Made by a program: the position numbers and the translations under genes. 14,892 bases of DNA, from positions 1 through 14,892 of the forward strand of contig JADGJH010000734.1 of assembly GCA_027596945.1 (NCBI GenBank). The letters run 5' to 3'. Below are positions 1 to 9,828 of the stretch, one piece after another (position 1 is the first letter of the stretch; the number at the start of each line of letters is the position of its first letter). Below the pieces are notes generated by a model. That model was not told where the DNA came from, ran no database searches, and saw only the letters and a program-made list of their open reading frames with translations. The stretch comes from Physocladia obscura. Its lineage: Eukaryota > Chytridiomycota > Chytridiomycetes > Chytridiales > Chytriomycetaceae.

Positions 1-668
1 TCATAATAGTATCCATTGCAGTTATTGAAGAGCTACTGGTAGACATTTTGCTTTTGCTTGAGTTTTTTGGTTTTTTTTGCAGAGAGGTTTCAGAATCAGA
101 ACCACTAATGTTATCAACTTTCGAAGTTTCTGCTTTCTTCTTCCATTTTTCAGCACCTTGAAGAGCCAGTTTTTGAATAAGCACAGCATTTGACTCGCGT
201 ATGGTTTGGTCTTTGAGATTTGCATCTTTTTGTTGTTGCTTTTGTTCAAAACTTTGTTGATCTGTTAAAGGTCAACATGAACACAAACAGAAGGAAAAGG
301 CATTACATTACCAGATCAGCAATATCTTGAAGTAGTTGCTCTCTTTCTCCATATTCTTCTTCAGTCCCAGATGCGCGAAGACTTTCCAATGATTCAATCT
401 TGAATGCAGACAAAAGGTCGTCAAATTGTTTGCAACAGTTTGGCCCAGATACAGTTCCTTCTCCAAACACGGTGCATAGATGTTGTGCCACTTCTTCCCA
501 TCTACCTTTTGTCTGGCCATATGGGGCATTGAATGGTTGTGTTGCTATAACTTCCTTCAGTAGGTAGATGTCACTTGCAGGTTTGAAGCTAAAAGCCAGC
601 TTGCATCTGGGTTCTCTTAATGCTTCTGTATTATTTTCCATTCTGACTGGAGCACTGCTACTTGACAT
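1..668 (-). CDS. SANT/Myb-like coiled-coil protein, 3' part cut off by the window edge
   Basis: Exon 1 starts at the ATG at 668-666 and runs to about 307. Its Ser-rich start is followed by a helical block with a Trp in a GRWEEVAQHL-like helix, and an ESLRASGTEEE segment ending in an acidic helix. I know this pattern from an uncharacterised SANT/Myb-like family that is frequent in oomycetes and also seen in other protists and chytrids; that assignment is from memory. A short intron follows. Donor GTAATG occurs twice (GT at 311-310 and at 306-305), and acceptors at 253-252 or 240-239 both restore the same downstream frame. Exon 2 is open to base 1. It is rich in Gln, Lys and Glu (FEQKQQQKDANLKD), reads as a coiled coil, then becomes a Ser/Lys-rich tail. 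The strongest acceptor (CAG ending at 262) would put exon 2 in another frame that stops at 22; that product looks less protein-like. The role is unknown; DNA binding is a guess from the fold. Confidence 0.6.
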
Positions 669-1528
669 TTTGGCTAGATTTCGTTGGTTTCAAGTGGCCG
701 CTGTTGTGTTTGGAAGTTTTTCTTGTGAGGATTGCACTGGCAGGATTTGTTTGAACATGTTAACAGTAATCTACAATTATGAACATAATCATTTTTTGTC
801 CACTGATTGTTTTTTGTGGTGTAACACAAAAAAGAAAAAAATTCAAAATATCACCAATAGCACCATCAGCTTACCTACTCTCATTGGTTTCTTGCGCTGG
901 CCCTATCATTGAATGCTTGGTTCAATCATATACGTGCAACTTCTGGAAATGGAGCTGACATTTCATTACCCACTTTGGTCTTTCTGTCAAATCTACTTTG
1001 GACATGCAAATTATTGTGAGGCCTGCTATTGACACACATAAATTACAAATGGTTTACATGGGCAATATTTTATTTGAAGGTGTATCCAAGTGATTCAGTA
1101 GCTGCAGCAAAATTCCAAACTTCTGAATTAAACTTTCATTCAAAAGTTGCTATTGTCCTGGAATGCTTCTGCAAAATAAATCAAATGATACTATATTTAT
1201 TTTATTATAAGTTCACATATTATTTATTAATATAGATCCATTTCAATGATTGTTTCAAAAACTGGAACTGTTGTGACCCCTTCATGCTATGTTGACAGGA
1301 TTGATGTTTGAATCGCAGAATCATGGCAGCTCAACTCAAGTCTCTATAGTCACAAGTTTCACCATGCCAGACATTGCTATCAAGTTGCAACAGCTTTAGA
1401 TATGTTAAAAATTGTTTTTGTTTTGAATGATGCCAGATATCTCAATTATTCGAGACTAACAGAGTTGAAAGAAATCAAAATAAAAGCAAATTTTGTTGCC
1501 CACTTCAATAATTGAGGCAAGAAGTTAC
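669..1528 (+). other. Intergenic stretch with coding-like fragments, no supportable gene model
   Basis: The region lies upstream of the left-edge gene. In frame from about 676 to 912 there is a Cys-x2-Cys (724-735) followed 16 residues later by His-Asn-His (784-792). This resembles the zinc-binding layout of FLYWCH or MULE/FAR1-type transposase N-termini, but the surrounding residues are not diagnostic. A second frame is open from 861 to 1235 apart from one TGA at 1020-1022. A third frame, from about 1238 to 1513, reads as a plausible protein with one internal TGA. I could not join these with consistent splice phases. A decayed transposon or gene is possible, and chance open frames are also possible. 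Confidence 0.25.
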
Positions 1529-1544
1529 ATATATATATATATAT
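1529..1544. repeat. (AT)n dinucleotide run
   Basis: Eight consecutive AT units, flanked by AT-rich non-coding sequence. A simple repeat with no further signal. Confidence 0.9.
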
Positions 1545-2289
1545 TTATTAGAAATATTAAAGCAAATCAAATTAAATAACATAAAAATAAATGCAAAATG
1601 AATAAAATGAAATAATTTTTAAACTTGCAAGGGGGCAGATAATTGCATCACAAAAGACTGCAGTCGCCACAAGGGGGAAACTGATCCTAATTCTAGGCCT
1701 GTGGTAAGGACAACAAGCTGCAGCACCATATTACAAAGGGGTGTTTGATCTGCTAAAACCAAATCAACTTAACTATACGATTCTGCACCTTGTGGATAGC
1801 TCAGGAGTGTCTAAATTCTGATATTGAATGTGAGGAAAAGATAAGTAGGAGTTAATGTGGATGATTAATATTATTAATGGTTTAATTCAGTTTTTGTGGA
1901 TCATGAAAAAAAAAAAAATTTTTTTTTGAAGACCTTCCATTTTAGCTCCGCACCCAAAACTCAAACAGTTTGTGAGCAGTCCTTCTTTTGGGAACTTTTT
2001 GAATTTTTAGATCTTTTCTAAAAACAACAAAGGAACACAAAAATAGACCACAACACTAGATTGAATCATCAGGAATCATTCAAAATAGGATTGATAGCGC
2101 AAAAAACTGCTATAAACATACTGTAGGATTTTAACTTCTGAAACCATCTTGCAACTAAGCTTAAATGTACAAAAGTGGTATAATTTGCATTATTGGCTAA
2201 GTGAATGATTTTGATCGAATAAACTCTTTTTTTTCATTCAAGCTTTAATGTGAAAAAATAAAGCAATGATTCATTGAAAGTCTTTACCA
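1545..2289. other. AT-rich non-coding stretch
   Basis: No convincing coding frame, RNA gene or mobile-element end was seen here. A short Cys/His-containing open stretch at about 1623-1748 (plus) stops quickly and matches nothing I recognise. The segment contains the A/T palindrome listed separately and many short A or T runs. Confidence 0.5.
1906..1927. repeat. A13-T9 homopolymer palindrome
   Basis: Thirteen A are followed directly by nine T, giving a perfect self-complementary core of 18 bp. It sits in non-coding DNA about 850 bp downstream of the eEF3 stop. Poly(dA:dT) tracts disfavour nucleosomes in general; any local role is inference. Confidence 0.85.
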
Positions 2290-2616
2290 CTACTTTTGAA
2301 CTGAGGATGCTAATTTTTTTTTGAGTATGTGGTTGCGCCATTGAACAGGAACAGTACCGATAATTTTGTTTGCTTTACCCACTCATGCCAGATATTATCT
2401 TGCGCCTGCCTCCCTTTCTGGATTGGTATTGTAAAACTGATGAAATACTTGAAAAAGTATACAAACATCTTGATAGTTGGAGTCAAGGTGATTTTGTGCA
2501 TTTCTGAACAGGTCAACCAGAAGAAAATTTGAATGGAAATTTTTGGATGAAGACAAGCATTTAATTCCACAAAAAAAAAAGGGAAAAGCTTGGACAAAAA
2601 AATAAAATACTAACAC
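2290..2616 (-). other. Possible decayed coding fragment
   Basis: The minus strand from 2616 has a frame that reads as a helical protein piece (NAQNHLDSNYQDVCILFQVF), then meets two stops about three codons apart, then continues in the same frame with GKANKIIGTVPVQW. A second minus frame is open from 2597 to 2310. There is no start, no splice pattern and no recognised family. It may be a gene relic or a chance open frame. Confidence 0.2.
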
Positions 2617-2772
2617 AGAACCATGAACAAAACAAACCGTTCAAGAGGAAAAAAACAGGGGAAAAAAAAAGGAAAAAAAAACAAAAAATTAAAAGTGCTA
2701 ATAACCCCTATAAAACAAGGATGAATAAGAAAAAGAAAAGCAAAAATATAAAATCACAGACACTTTTCTTTC

Positions 2773-5700
2773 TTAGAACAAGTTGTGCTCAGTGGCAAAT
2801 TCATATTCCTCTTCATCCAGGTCAATGTCGGCATCAATCTTTGCCTTCACAGCCTTAATCATAATCTTTTCTTCACGTTTCGACAGCTTCTTCTTCTGCT
2901 TGACGGCACTCTTGTTTCCAAACGCATCCTCCATTACTGCAATCGCTTCCTGCTCTTCCATCTTATCTCCAACTCGGTCCATCCATCCAGATTCTCCTTT
3001 CGTCGTCAAGTGACCCGCGTCCATCAACCACTCTTCTTTACAAATCTGTGACACAAATTCAGAATTGTGCGAAATAATAACAACACCACCTCCGAATCCT
3101 TCAATCGCATTCGCAAGCGCTCCAAGCGCTTCTCGGTCCAAATAGTTGGTTGGCTCATCGAGAATCAAAATGTGCGGCTGGTTCCACAGTGCCGCCGCCA
3201 TCACAACCTTCACTTTCTGTCCACCAGAAAGCGCCGACATGCGATAATGTGTTGCAAACTCGGGCTCTAGACCTACATCTCCCAAATGCGATTCAACCAT
3301 TGCTGATGACAGTGTTCGCACGTATTGTCCAGCGGCCTGTGCAATACGTGTGTCGATCGCTTTGACTTCCTTCTCCCATCCGAGCTTTAGCAGCTGCTTG
3401 GCGTCAATGTAGATTCCTTCTGCCGAACGTGTCTCGTTCTGGAAAATTACTTCGTATTCAAAGTCGTTCTTGACTTGACGACGCTGGCCAGTGATTGAGC
3501 CAATAATTTTCTTTGCTTGAACAAGCTTTCCATCGGCTCCCTTCCATGAAACCTGGGCAGCTGTGATTTGGAGCTTTTTCTCTTCATCAGTCAGTTGCAT
3601 GGACACCTTAACAAGGGATTCTTTGTCGGATCCATCCGCGTAACGCCAACGAATGTACTCGTTTGGTGTTTTGTCCAAGTGTGCTTCTATGTGGTGGAAT
3701 GCGTGCTGGGCGACATAGGCGATACGTGCGTTCGGGTGCTTCCACACATCTCCAGTCTGGGGAACAACTTCTCCAGTAAGAACCTTGATCATTGTCGATT
3801 TACCAGCTCCGTTTTCTCCGACACAACCGACACGCGAAGCCATTGAGACCTGAATAGTGATGTCAAACAGAGTTGGGATCTTGTTTCCTGGGTAAGTAAA
3901 GTCACAGTGGGCCATCTTCATGAGGGCCTTGGAACGAGACTTGACCCCTTCAATCGGACCAGGTTCTGGGAACTTGAAAGAAAGCTTTGTCTTCTTCAGC
4001 GAGAAGTATGATTGTGCTTCTGGGTTACGTTCAATGAAAGAGTTCAAGTTTCCGCGGTATTGGTGCAGCTTGAGACGGTCAATTTGAATAATGTTTGTGC
4101 AGACAGTGTTCAAGAATCTGGAGTCGTGGGACACCATGATTGCGGTGACGTTGGTGAGAGAGTTGATGTAGTTCATAACCCATTGGACGTTAAGAACGTC
4201 CAAGTGGTTGGTGGGTTCGTCAAGTAACAGAATGTCGGCCTTTTGTAACATGGCTCTAGCAAGAGCAAGCTTCATACGCCATCCTCCGGACAGAGTGGAC
4301 ACGGCATTGTTGGGGTTGGCTTTTCCACTTTCAACGAAACCGACAGAATTCAAAACTCCAACGACTTCCTCGCGCTTGGCGTTCTTTAGCCGTGGGTCCT
4401 CTAAGATGTAGTCCACGCAAGACAAGTGGGAGAGCTCTCCGAGAATATCAGCTTCGACAAAAACAGTGCGAACTTCAGATCTGTCTGGGAAACCTTCGAC
4501 AGCGCCGTTTGCAATGGATCTCATGAGAGTAGTCTTTCCAGAATCGTTTCCTCCCAACAAACCATACTTGGCTCCACGCTTCAGTCTCATAGTGGTGTTG
4601 TGTAAAAGAATCTTGGTACCGTAGGCAAGAGTGAAGGTACAGTTGCAGAGCTCCTCCCCATCATCGTCACCTTCGTCATCGTTCGATGGCAATGGCTGAA
4701 CCATAGACTCGCATTCAACACGCAGAGCATCAGTAATGGAGGCAGCCTTGCTAGCATCTAAAACAGCAATGAATGTCTCAACTTCCTTCCATGAAGCAGC
4801 GTCCCACTTGCGCAAAGACATCAGAGAGCAAGCAACCTGGGCAACGTGGTGGATAAAAGTACCGTCGTCAGTTTGGGTTGGAACCTTGGCCTTGATGGCA
4901 GCAATAACATTGTCAAGGTCAACTTCTTTGGAACGAGCCTTCTCCTTCTCAACTAGCAAGTTGAGCTTGTTCATGGCAGCAAGGGTCTTTTCGGCAACAC
5001 CACGTGCTTCTGGGTTGGCAAGGGTTTGGGTCGCCTTTTCAAGACCTGGAATCAAAAGACCCATGAATGGAGCAGCGTCAAGCGGGTTGTTGACAAGTTT
5101 TGCCATGTTGTCTATAATGACAGCAGATTGACGAATGGTGGCTGCAATTTTTTTTTTCATCAGTTTGATCGGAAATAAAAATTAAAAACGATTGAACTCA
5201 CTCGTAAGACCAGATTGAAGACCACGAAGCAAAAGCGGAGTAACCATTGCAAGAGCCGGGGATTCGACAGATGAGACAAAAGTGACTCCAGCCAGTTTGT
5301 GCATGATTTCCTTGACTTCGTCCGGGTGGGTAACAGAACGGACAATTGGACCAGTCATGTGCTCCAAATCACGGTTTCCAATAACGTCACAGGCAGCAGT
5401 CAGAGCGGCTTCACCAAGCTTGGCAACAGTTGGGTCAGTGTCAATGACAGATTTGGAAATCTCTGGCACAATCTGGGTAAGAGCGAATCCGAGCTGCTCC
5501 GGAGAAGTCTCAGAAAATCCGGCGATGGCCGTGAGAGCTGGAATACGGGTTCCGGCCTTGGACTGGAAGCCATCCTGGGCGTTGATGAGAGTTGGAACAA
5601 TGTCACGGAGACCATTGATTGAAAGGGCTTTGCAAATTCCAACAGCAGCATCGGCAGCCTTGGTTTTGAGGTCTTTGGAGACTTTCTTGTCACCGCATGC

Positions 5701-6332
5701 ATTGAAGATGATTGGTAAGTACTTGCACAGGTATGGTTGGGCAACAGTAATATTGTTTTTGTACAAAGAAACGACGTATGCAATCAAATTTTTTCCGGCA
5801 GCATCAGAGGCGGCCTTGACTGGGGCAGCCTTGTCACCTGTAAAAGACGAATAGGTCGTTACAAAAAGAATTTAAAAATTTTCGAAAACGTCAAAAAAAA
5901 AAAAAAAACAAAAAACAATTCAACAAAAAAAAAAAAAAAAAAAATCGGCAGTGTGAAGTGAAGATCAAGAATGTAATGCAATGCCGGCGCATTTTATGAA
6001 ACAGTTAATAGCAGTATACCTTGTTGTTCAAAGACAACTGGAAGTGCACGCAGCAAAGCCGGCTCAGACGAAATAGGTAGGCCGGCAAGGGTCTTTGCCA
6101 GGGCCGAGTAGGCGACGTGTGCGCCTTCACGGACAAGCTGGTTTTTCTTGTCTTCAGCGGCTTTCTTTAGAGTATCCAGGATTCCGTATGACACGAGCAC
6201 AGCCGACGAGCCGGACGCTTTGACGAGCGCCGCCAAATCATCGGCAGCGCTCTCTCGGTCGGCTTTGCTTGCTGCCGTGGTTGCCGTCTTGATCTGCGAT
6301 AAAGCGAGTTCTGCCTTTTTATCGATGGCCAT
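2773..6332 (-). CDS. Translation elongation factor 3 (eEF3), three exons
   Basis: CDS is complement(join(2773..5141,5202..5837,6020..6332)): 3,318 nt, 1,105 aa, slightly longer than the 1,044 aa of yeast eEF3. This ribosome-bound cytosolic ATPase promotes release of deacylated tRNA from the E site and late translocation steps during elongation. Residues 1 to about 410 are HEAT-like helices. ABC1 has Walker A GGNDSGKT (513-520), signature LSGGW (600-604), Walker B LLLDEPTNHLD (621-631) and His656-type H-loop SHD (654-656). ABC2 has Walker A GENGAGKST (758-766), signature LSGGQ (954-958), Walker B (974-985) and SHN (1007-1009). The roughly 810-950 insertion in ABC2 is the eEF3 chromodomain-type module. 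The tail is basic (1065-1076), then acidic, ending in TAA. Both introns are GT-AG and phase 1: 182 nt (6019-5838) and 60 nt (5201-5142). The non-fungal-looking ABC1 P-loop and the acidic run at 471-480 are notable. Start ATG 6332-6330 is the first in frame after a T-rich leader. Confidence 0.97.
5893..5944. repeat. Poly(A) tracts inside eEF3 intron 1 (T-rich on the sense strand)
   Basis: Runs of 16 A (5893-5908), 6 A and 20 A (5925-5944) lie within the 182-nt first intron of the minus-strand eEF3 gene. On the sense strand they are long oligo-T tracts upstream of the acceptor. They make this intron about three times longer than the next one and are likely sites of sequencing or replication slippage. 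Confidence 0.85.
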
Positions 6333-6585
6333 TGGAGTGTGGTGTGGGTTTTTTTGAGAAAACTGAAAAAGAAAAAAAAAAACCCAAAATTTTTGCAAAC
6401 ATCTTGTGTATGGTCTATCTTTTCCAAAAATAATTGGAAGATGTGAGGCACCAAAAAGACTGGAATAATGGTTACAAAAAAAGAAGGGTGGTCTTGTCTT
6501 GCGCCCAATGATATTTAAGATACAGAAAAAGTAGAGAAAATAGCATGTATTTCCAAAAATATTGAATTATTTTTCATGAATCAAT
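6333..6585. promoter_or_regulatory. Divergent intergenic region between eEF3 and the 6586-7573 gene
   Basis: These 253 bp separate two start codons on opposite strands and must hold the eEF3 promoter and leader. Next to the eEF3 ATG the sense strand is pyrimidine-rich (a long T run at about 6343-6384). I see no clear TATA box. No other gene or repeat is evident. Confidence 0.5.
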
Positions 6586-7573
6586 ATGAACAACGATATG
6601 AATGGATGGATAGAGGCTGAACTGAATTTAACAGGTTCATTGTTCCACGATTTTGTTGAAAAGGGCTTGCCGATGTTCCAGCCAACGCCGACGCACAACG
6701 ACCACACTACTACTGCGACTAAAATTGCTGCGGCTTCAAGTAGACAATCTGAGTGTGTATAATTTTTTGCGAAGCACGGGCCAGCAGCGAAATCCAGAGA
6801 GCATGCAAGCGTATTTCAAAAAATGCACTACTTGTTTTTGCCATTCTCTGCCAAACAGGCACAACTTGCAATTTCAGAAGAATGGGATGCAATCAATATC
6901 CAAATCCACTTTTATGGAGCATCATCTGGATAATGTTGGCTGGATACAACTTCAATGAAACTGCAAAATGGCTATATATTGATAATATGTTGGTTCACTG
7001 AATTTGATAAATATTACAACCTTTGAAGTGATTTAAAATTTATTTGCACAAGTAAGTTGAAGACTGCAAATTGTGGGAGTCTTGTGTGTTCTTGTAGAAA
7101 ATTTTTTTTATTCATGCCAATCAGTTAATGAAAAAGTACCTAGAACAGGATATCAAAGCACTTATGGAAATCAAAAATGACCAGTATCTGGAAGAGCTTG
7201 TGGAAGAGGTATTTTAAGCTTTAGGACAGCATGCCAGTGTTTCAACATTATTGATTCATTCACCTTCGCCATGCAGAACTTCAATCCATAGTTTTATAGA
7301 GACGGTGCGGCAAATAAAAACCGGCTAATAGAGCTTCCGATTGCCTTCCCAGTATCAACTATTAGTAATCGGTTGATTGAATACCTTCAGACGACAGATG
7401 TAATTTTTTTCGCACGAAAGCGTTTAAAGCTTCACTCGGTGATGGATTTCGACAATCTTTTCGATTCGATGAATCGACTGTAGATAGCAGTGGTGTCCGG
7501 ATATGGCTCCGTTAATTTTCTGGAAGACGGTATACTAACGAAGGGTTGTCTTCCCATCAATAAACACACCTAA
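6586..7573 (+). CDS. Unrecognised spliced gene or gene relic
   Basis: The likely start is ATG 6586, opening a 58-codon frame (MNNDMNGWIEAELNLTGSLF...) that meets TAA at 6760. The same frame then stays open to about 6936. Bases 6653-7001 are open in all three plus frames for long stretches, so the 5' splicing is unresolved; GT-AG pairs such as 6812-6859 would keep the frame. The 3' half is clearer: exons 7125-7208, 7292-7399 and 7484-7573 join in phase 0 with introns of 83 and 84 nt (donors GTATTT and GTAATT), removing two in-frame TAGs and ending in TAA at 7571. The protein pieces include a Lys/Glu-rich helix (LMKKYLEQDIKALMEIKNDQ), then RDGAANKNRLIELPIAFPVS and a Gly-containing C-terminus. 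I recognise no family. If the apparent stops are real rather than intronic, it is a pseudogene. The last exon contains AATAAA and ends 32 bp from the convergent neighbour. Confidence 0.4.
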
Positions 7574-7605
7574 ACTTGCCTTGTGGATTCAAACAAATTT
7601 CATAA

Positions 7606-8693
7606 CTAATTTGTCAAGTCAATTGTTTCCTGTCTCCGAGATTTCACCCCAATAAATTCAACTTCATCACTCTGCGCTCCAGAATCATTCAATACCTTTG
7701 ATTGCGTTGAAATATATTCTCTTTTAACTCGCTCAACATCTGTCTCGCTATCCGAATTATTTCGTTTTCGCTTGAGTCTTTCATTCTCCAGCTTCATCCT
7801 CAGATATTCAGCACGCATTTCTTCCAGCGAAAGAGATATCTCCTCTTGTGATTGCTTCTCTTCCACACTAATAATATTGCCAGAGTCTTGAACTCCGTTC
7901 ACTTCAGATTCTGGAATGATACCCTCGAGTTCTAAAAATTCAATTGTCTTATAGTGGAAAGTGTAAGAAATGAGAGGCTCTTCAGAAAGTTTTGTAGATT
8001 TTAACGAACGAGGCTTGGACGCGATTGGTTCCCCGAACCTACCATATGGAAGTCAAAATTTATATCTATAATAAACGTGTCGTCTTACTTTGTCGCAGCC
8101 GAAACAAACACTCCTTTCTTTGCTTTTTCGTTCTGCAATTGATGTGCTGGGTTTTAACATCTAAATTTCGATTATTGGGTGTAACGCACCAAAACCGGCA
8201 CATCTGATTGAATGATAAAGCCAGGATCCGAGACTTCCATCTCGCATTCTATCCGAGCCAGTCGTAGCCTTAGTTCTATTGTGCCTATAGGATCAACGTC
8301 GTTATTTTCGATCAGACCGCCATTAGCCACAAGCGTCGGAGCAGTAAACACAAAACGCGATTTGGAATGGCCACATTGTACACCTTGGATGATAGTTTTC
8401 CCGTTACGAAGAAACTGAGTCTGAACTTTTTTGCCATCAATAAGAATCTCGCAAGCTAGAACGATTGAGCCGGCGCGAAATAGATTGAGAGAGTCATTTG
8501 ACGAAGGATTGGTAAGAACAAACACAATGCTGTATGCTTTGTTTATACGCGAGGCCACATAGCACCGATCGGTGGAGCCGTCTTTGTAAGGCCACTCTTT
8601 GCAAAGCTCTGATTCGCCATCAAGTTGTATGCCAATGTTGACGATGGCATTCGAGAATTCGCGGCGGTCACTTGGGATGAAAAGAACTGGCAT
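7606..8693 (-). CDS. DUF7918-like protein with C-terminal coiled coil and SUMO-type motifs, three exons
   Basis: CDS is complement(join(7606..8038,8089..8132,8190..8693)): 981 nt, 326 aa. Introns are 57 nt (phase 0) and 50 nt (phase 2). The N-terminal domain (about 10-165) has the layout I associate with DUF7918, known mainly from fungi: an opening FSNAIVNIGIQLDGE-like strand, a CYV segment, an EILIDGKKVQTQFLRNGK strand-turn, SRFVFTAPTL and GTIELRLRLARI. After the small exon 2 comes a KFGEP...PRS segment and YTFHYKTIEFLELEGIIP, which also fits the family. Residues 248-276 form a Glu/Leu-rich coiled coil ending in the basic KRKR (272-275), a possible nuclear signal. VKRE (287-290) matches the SUMO acceptor consensus, and the last residues, TIDLTN, resemble a SUMO-interacting motif. 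Function is not established; a nuclear regulatory role is inference. An in-frame ATG at 8894 lies further upstream, but 8693 is preferred because the longer form would run antisense through IFT43 exon 1. Confidence 0.75.
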
Positions 8694-8724
8694 TTTGTTT
8701 GCAAAAGAAAAACAAAGAAAAAAA
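8694..8724. promoter_or_regulatory. 31-bp divergent start-codon spacer (shared promoter region)
   Basis: Only 31 bases, mostly A on the plus strand, separate the start codons of the DUF7918-like gene (minus) and IFT43 (plus). At least one core promoter must therefore overlap the other gene's leader or first exon. No TATA box is visible. Confidence 0.6.
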
Positions 8725-9828
8725 ATGGACACGGCGAATACTCCCCCTTCTTTCATTGACGACTCGCATGGATCAAATGAAGAATTTTCCCGTGGTTCGA
8801 AATCTGTTCGTTCGCCACAGCCTCCATCGGAATCTTCGGTTACCACTCCAGCAGTAAAGGGCCGCCGGAATCGCGCTGCAGGTTCTCCAGCCAAAGATTT
8901 ATTCGAAATTGATCAAGATCAACCTTCAGTCAAACCAATGCAACTTCAGAGGGTATTTTTTATTTTTTATTTTATTTTTATTTTTATTTTTTAACGCGTT
9001 TGAATATTCGAACAGGAAACTGATATGGATGATGATGATGATGTGAATGAAAGTGGGGCACCACCGGGGGTTGCAACTATATCTAAAAATCGCAGCAATA
9101 AAAAAAATGATTCTAGACAGCAGCAGTTGGCGAGCAGTGGAGCAAAAAGTGGGTGGGGTGAAGAAAGTTTGGAAAAAAATAAATCAAGCCGTAGAATTTT
9201 GAAGTCCGAGGAAGTAACAACGAAAAGGAGAAGTGGACGAGAAGAAACAAGAAATGATGACGATGACGACGATGACAATGAAGATCAAGATCAAGATGTA
9301 GATGATAACAGAAAGCGGAGGGGAAAGTGAGGATATTTCCATGAAATTCCTCAAACACCACAAACTAAACCTAAATTTCCAGAACAAATTTCAATAAGAT
9401 GACATCCAAAAGCGATGGAGGTTTGCGCAAAAACCATCTTACTAGAAGTATTTATAAGTGAAAAAAACAACAGTAATCATGATTATTCCTGATCTGAACG
9501 ATGTTGAGGAGGACGAAATGATCACGACAATTGCGGCCCCACCATCATTGAAAGTGAACAAAGTCAAAACTATCCGCGAACTGGATAATGAGCTGGTTAT
9601 TTCAACTGGTATGCTCAACGAGGTAGCATAGTATAACTCTCTTTTGGTTATTTTCTCACAGGAGAAAATCTTAGCTTTATTACTCTCATACAGCATGGAT
9701 TCGAAGGAATTGATTTTTCACTGCTTACCACATTCGCACTTTGTCCACCTGAAATGGTCTACGAGGAAGACAAGCACTGGGATTGGGACGTCACTTTTAC
9801 AGAGTTGTCAACGGCAGATTCCGTTTGA
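8725..9828 (+). CDS. IFT43: Intraflagellar transport protein 43 (IFT-A subunit), five exons
   Basis: CDS is join(8725..8952,9016..9326,9383..9420,9474..9608,9662..9828): 879 nt, 292 aa. IFT43 belongs to the IFT-A complex, which drives retrograde transport in cilia and helps import membrane cargo. The conserved C-terminal domain is clear: IPDLNDVEEDEM (197-208), AAPPS (213-217), RELDNEL (227-233) and the near-terminal HWDWD (276-280). The N-terminal two thirds are low-complexity and probably disordered, with basic patches and acidic runs of Asp, plus an ASSGAKSGW piece also typical of the family. Introns are 63, 56, 53 and 53 nt, with phases 0, 2, 1 and 1. The third intron could instead be 26 nt (9448-9473), which would add nine residues; 53 nt matches the other introns. 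The ATG at 8725 is the first in a good position after an A-rich leader. The gene stops 41 bp before the ARM-SPRY start. Confidence 0.93.

Noticed and set aside
2783..5854. Plus-strand open frames running opposite eEF3
   Set aside because: They are antisense shadows of a strongly conserved gene, lack recognisable domains, and span its exon boundaries without any splice logic.
6586..7605. A non-standard genetic code, suggested by in-frame TAA and TAG in coding-looking sequence
   Set aside because: eEF3 ends at TAA, the DUF7918-like protein at TAG, and IFT43 and ARM-SPRY at TGA, each where the protein is expected to end. Both TAGs in the 3' half fit as intron acceptors.
8172..8894. A longer N-terminus for the DUF7918-like protein from the ATG at 8894
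   Set aside because: The extra 67 residues are antisense to IFT43 exon 1, and the family-like sequence begins just after the ATG at 8693.
9113..9387. Minus-strand open frames rich in Ile, His and Ser opposite IFT43
   Set aside because: They are the complement of the Asp/Lys-rich low-complexity region of IFT43 exon 2.
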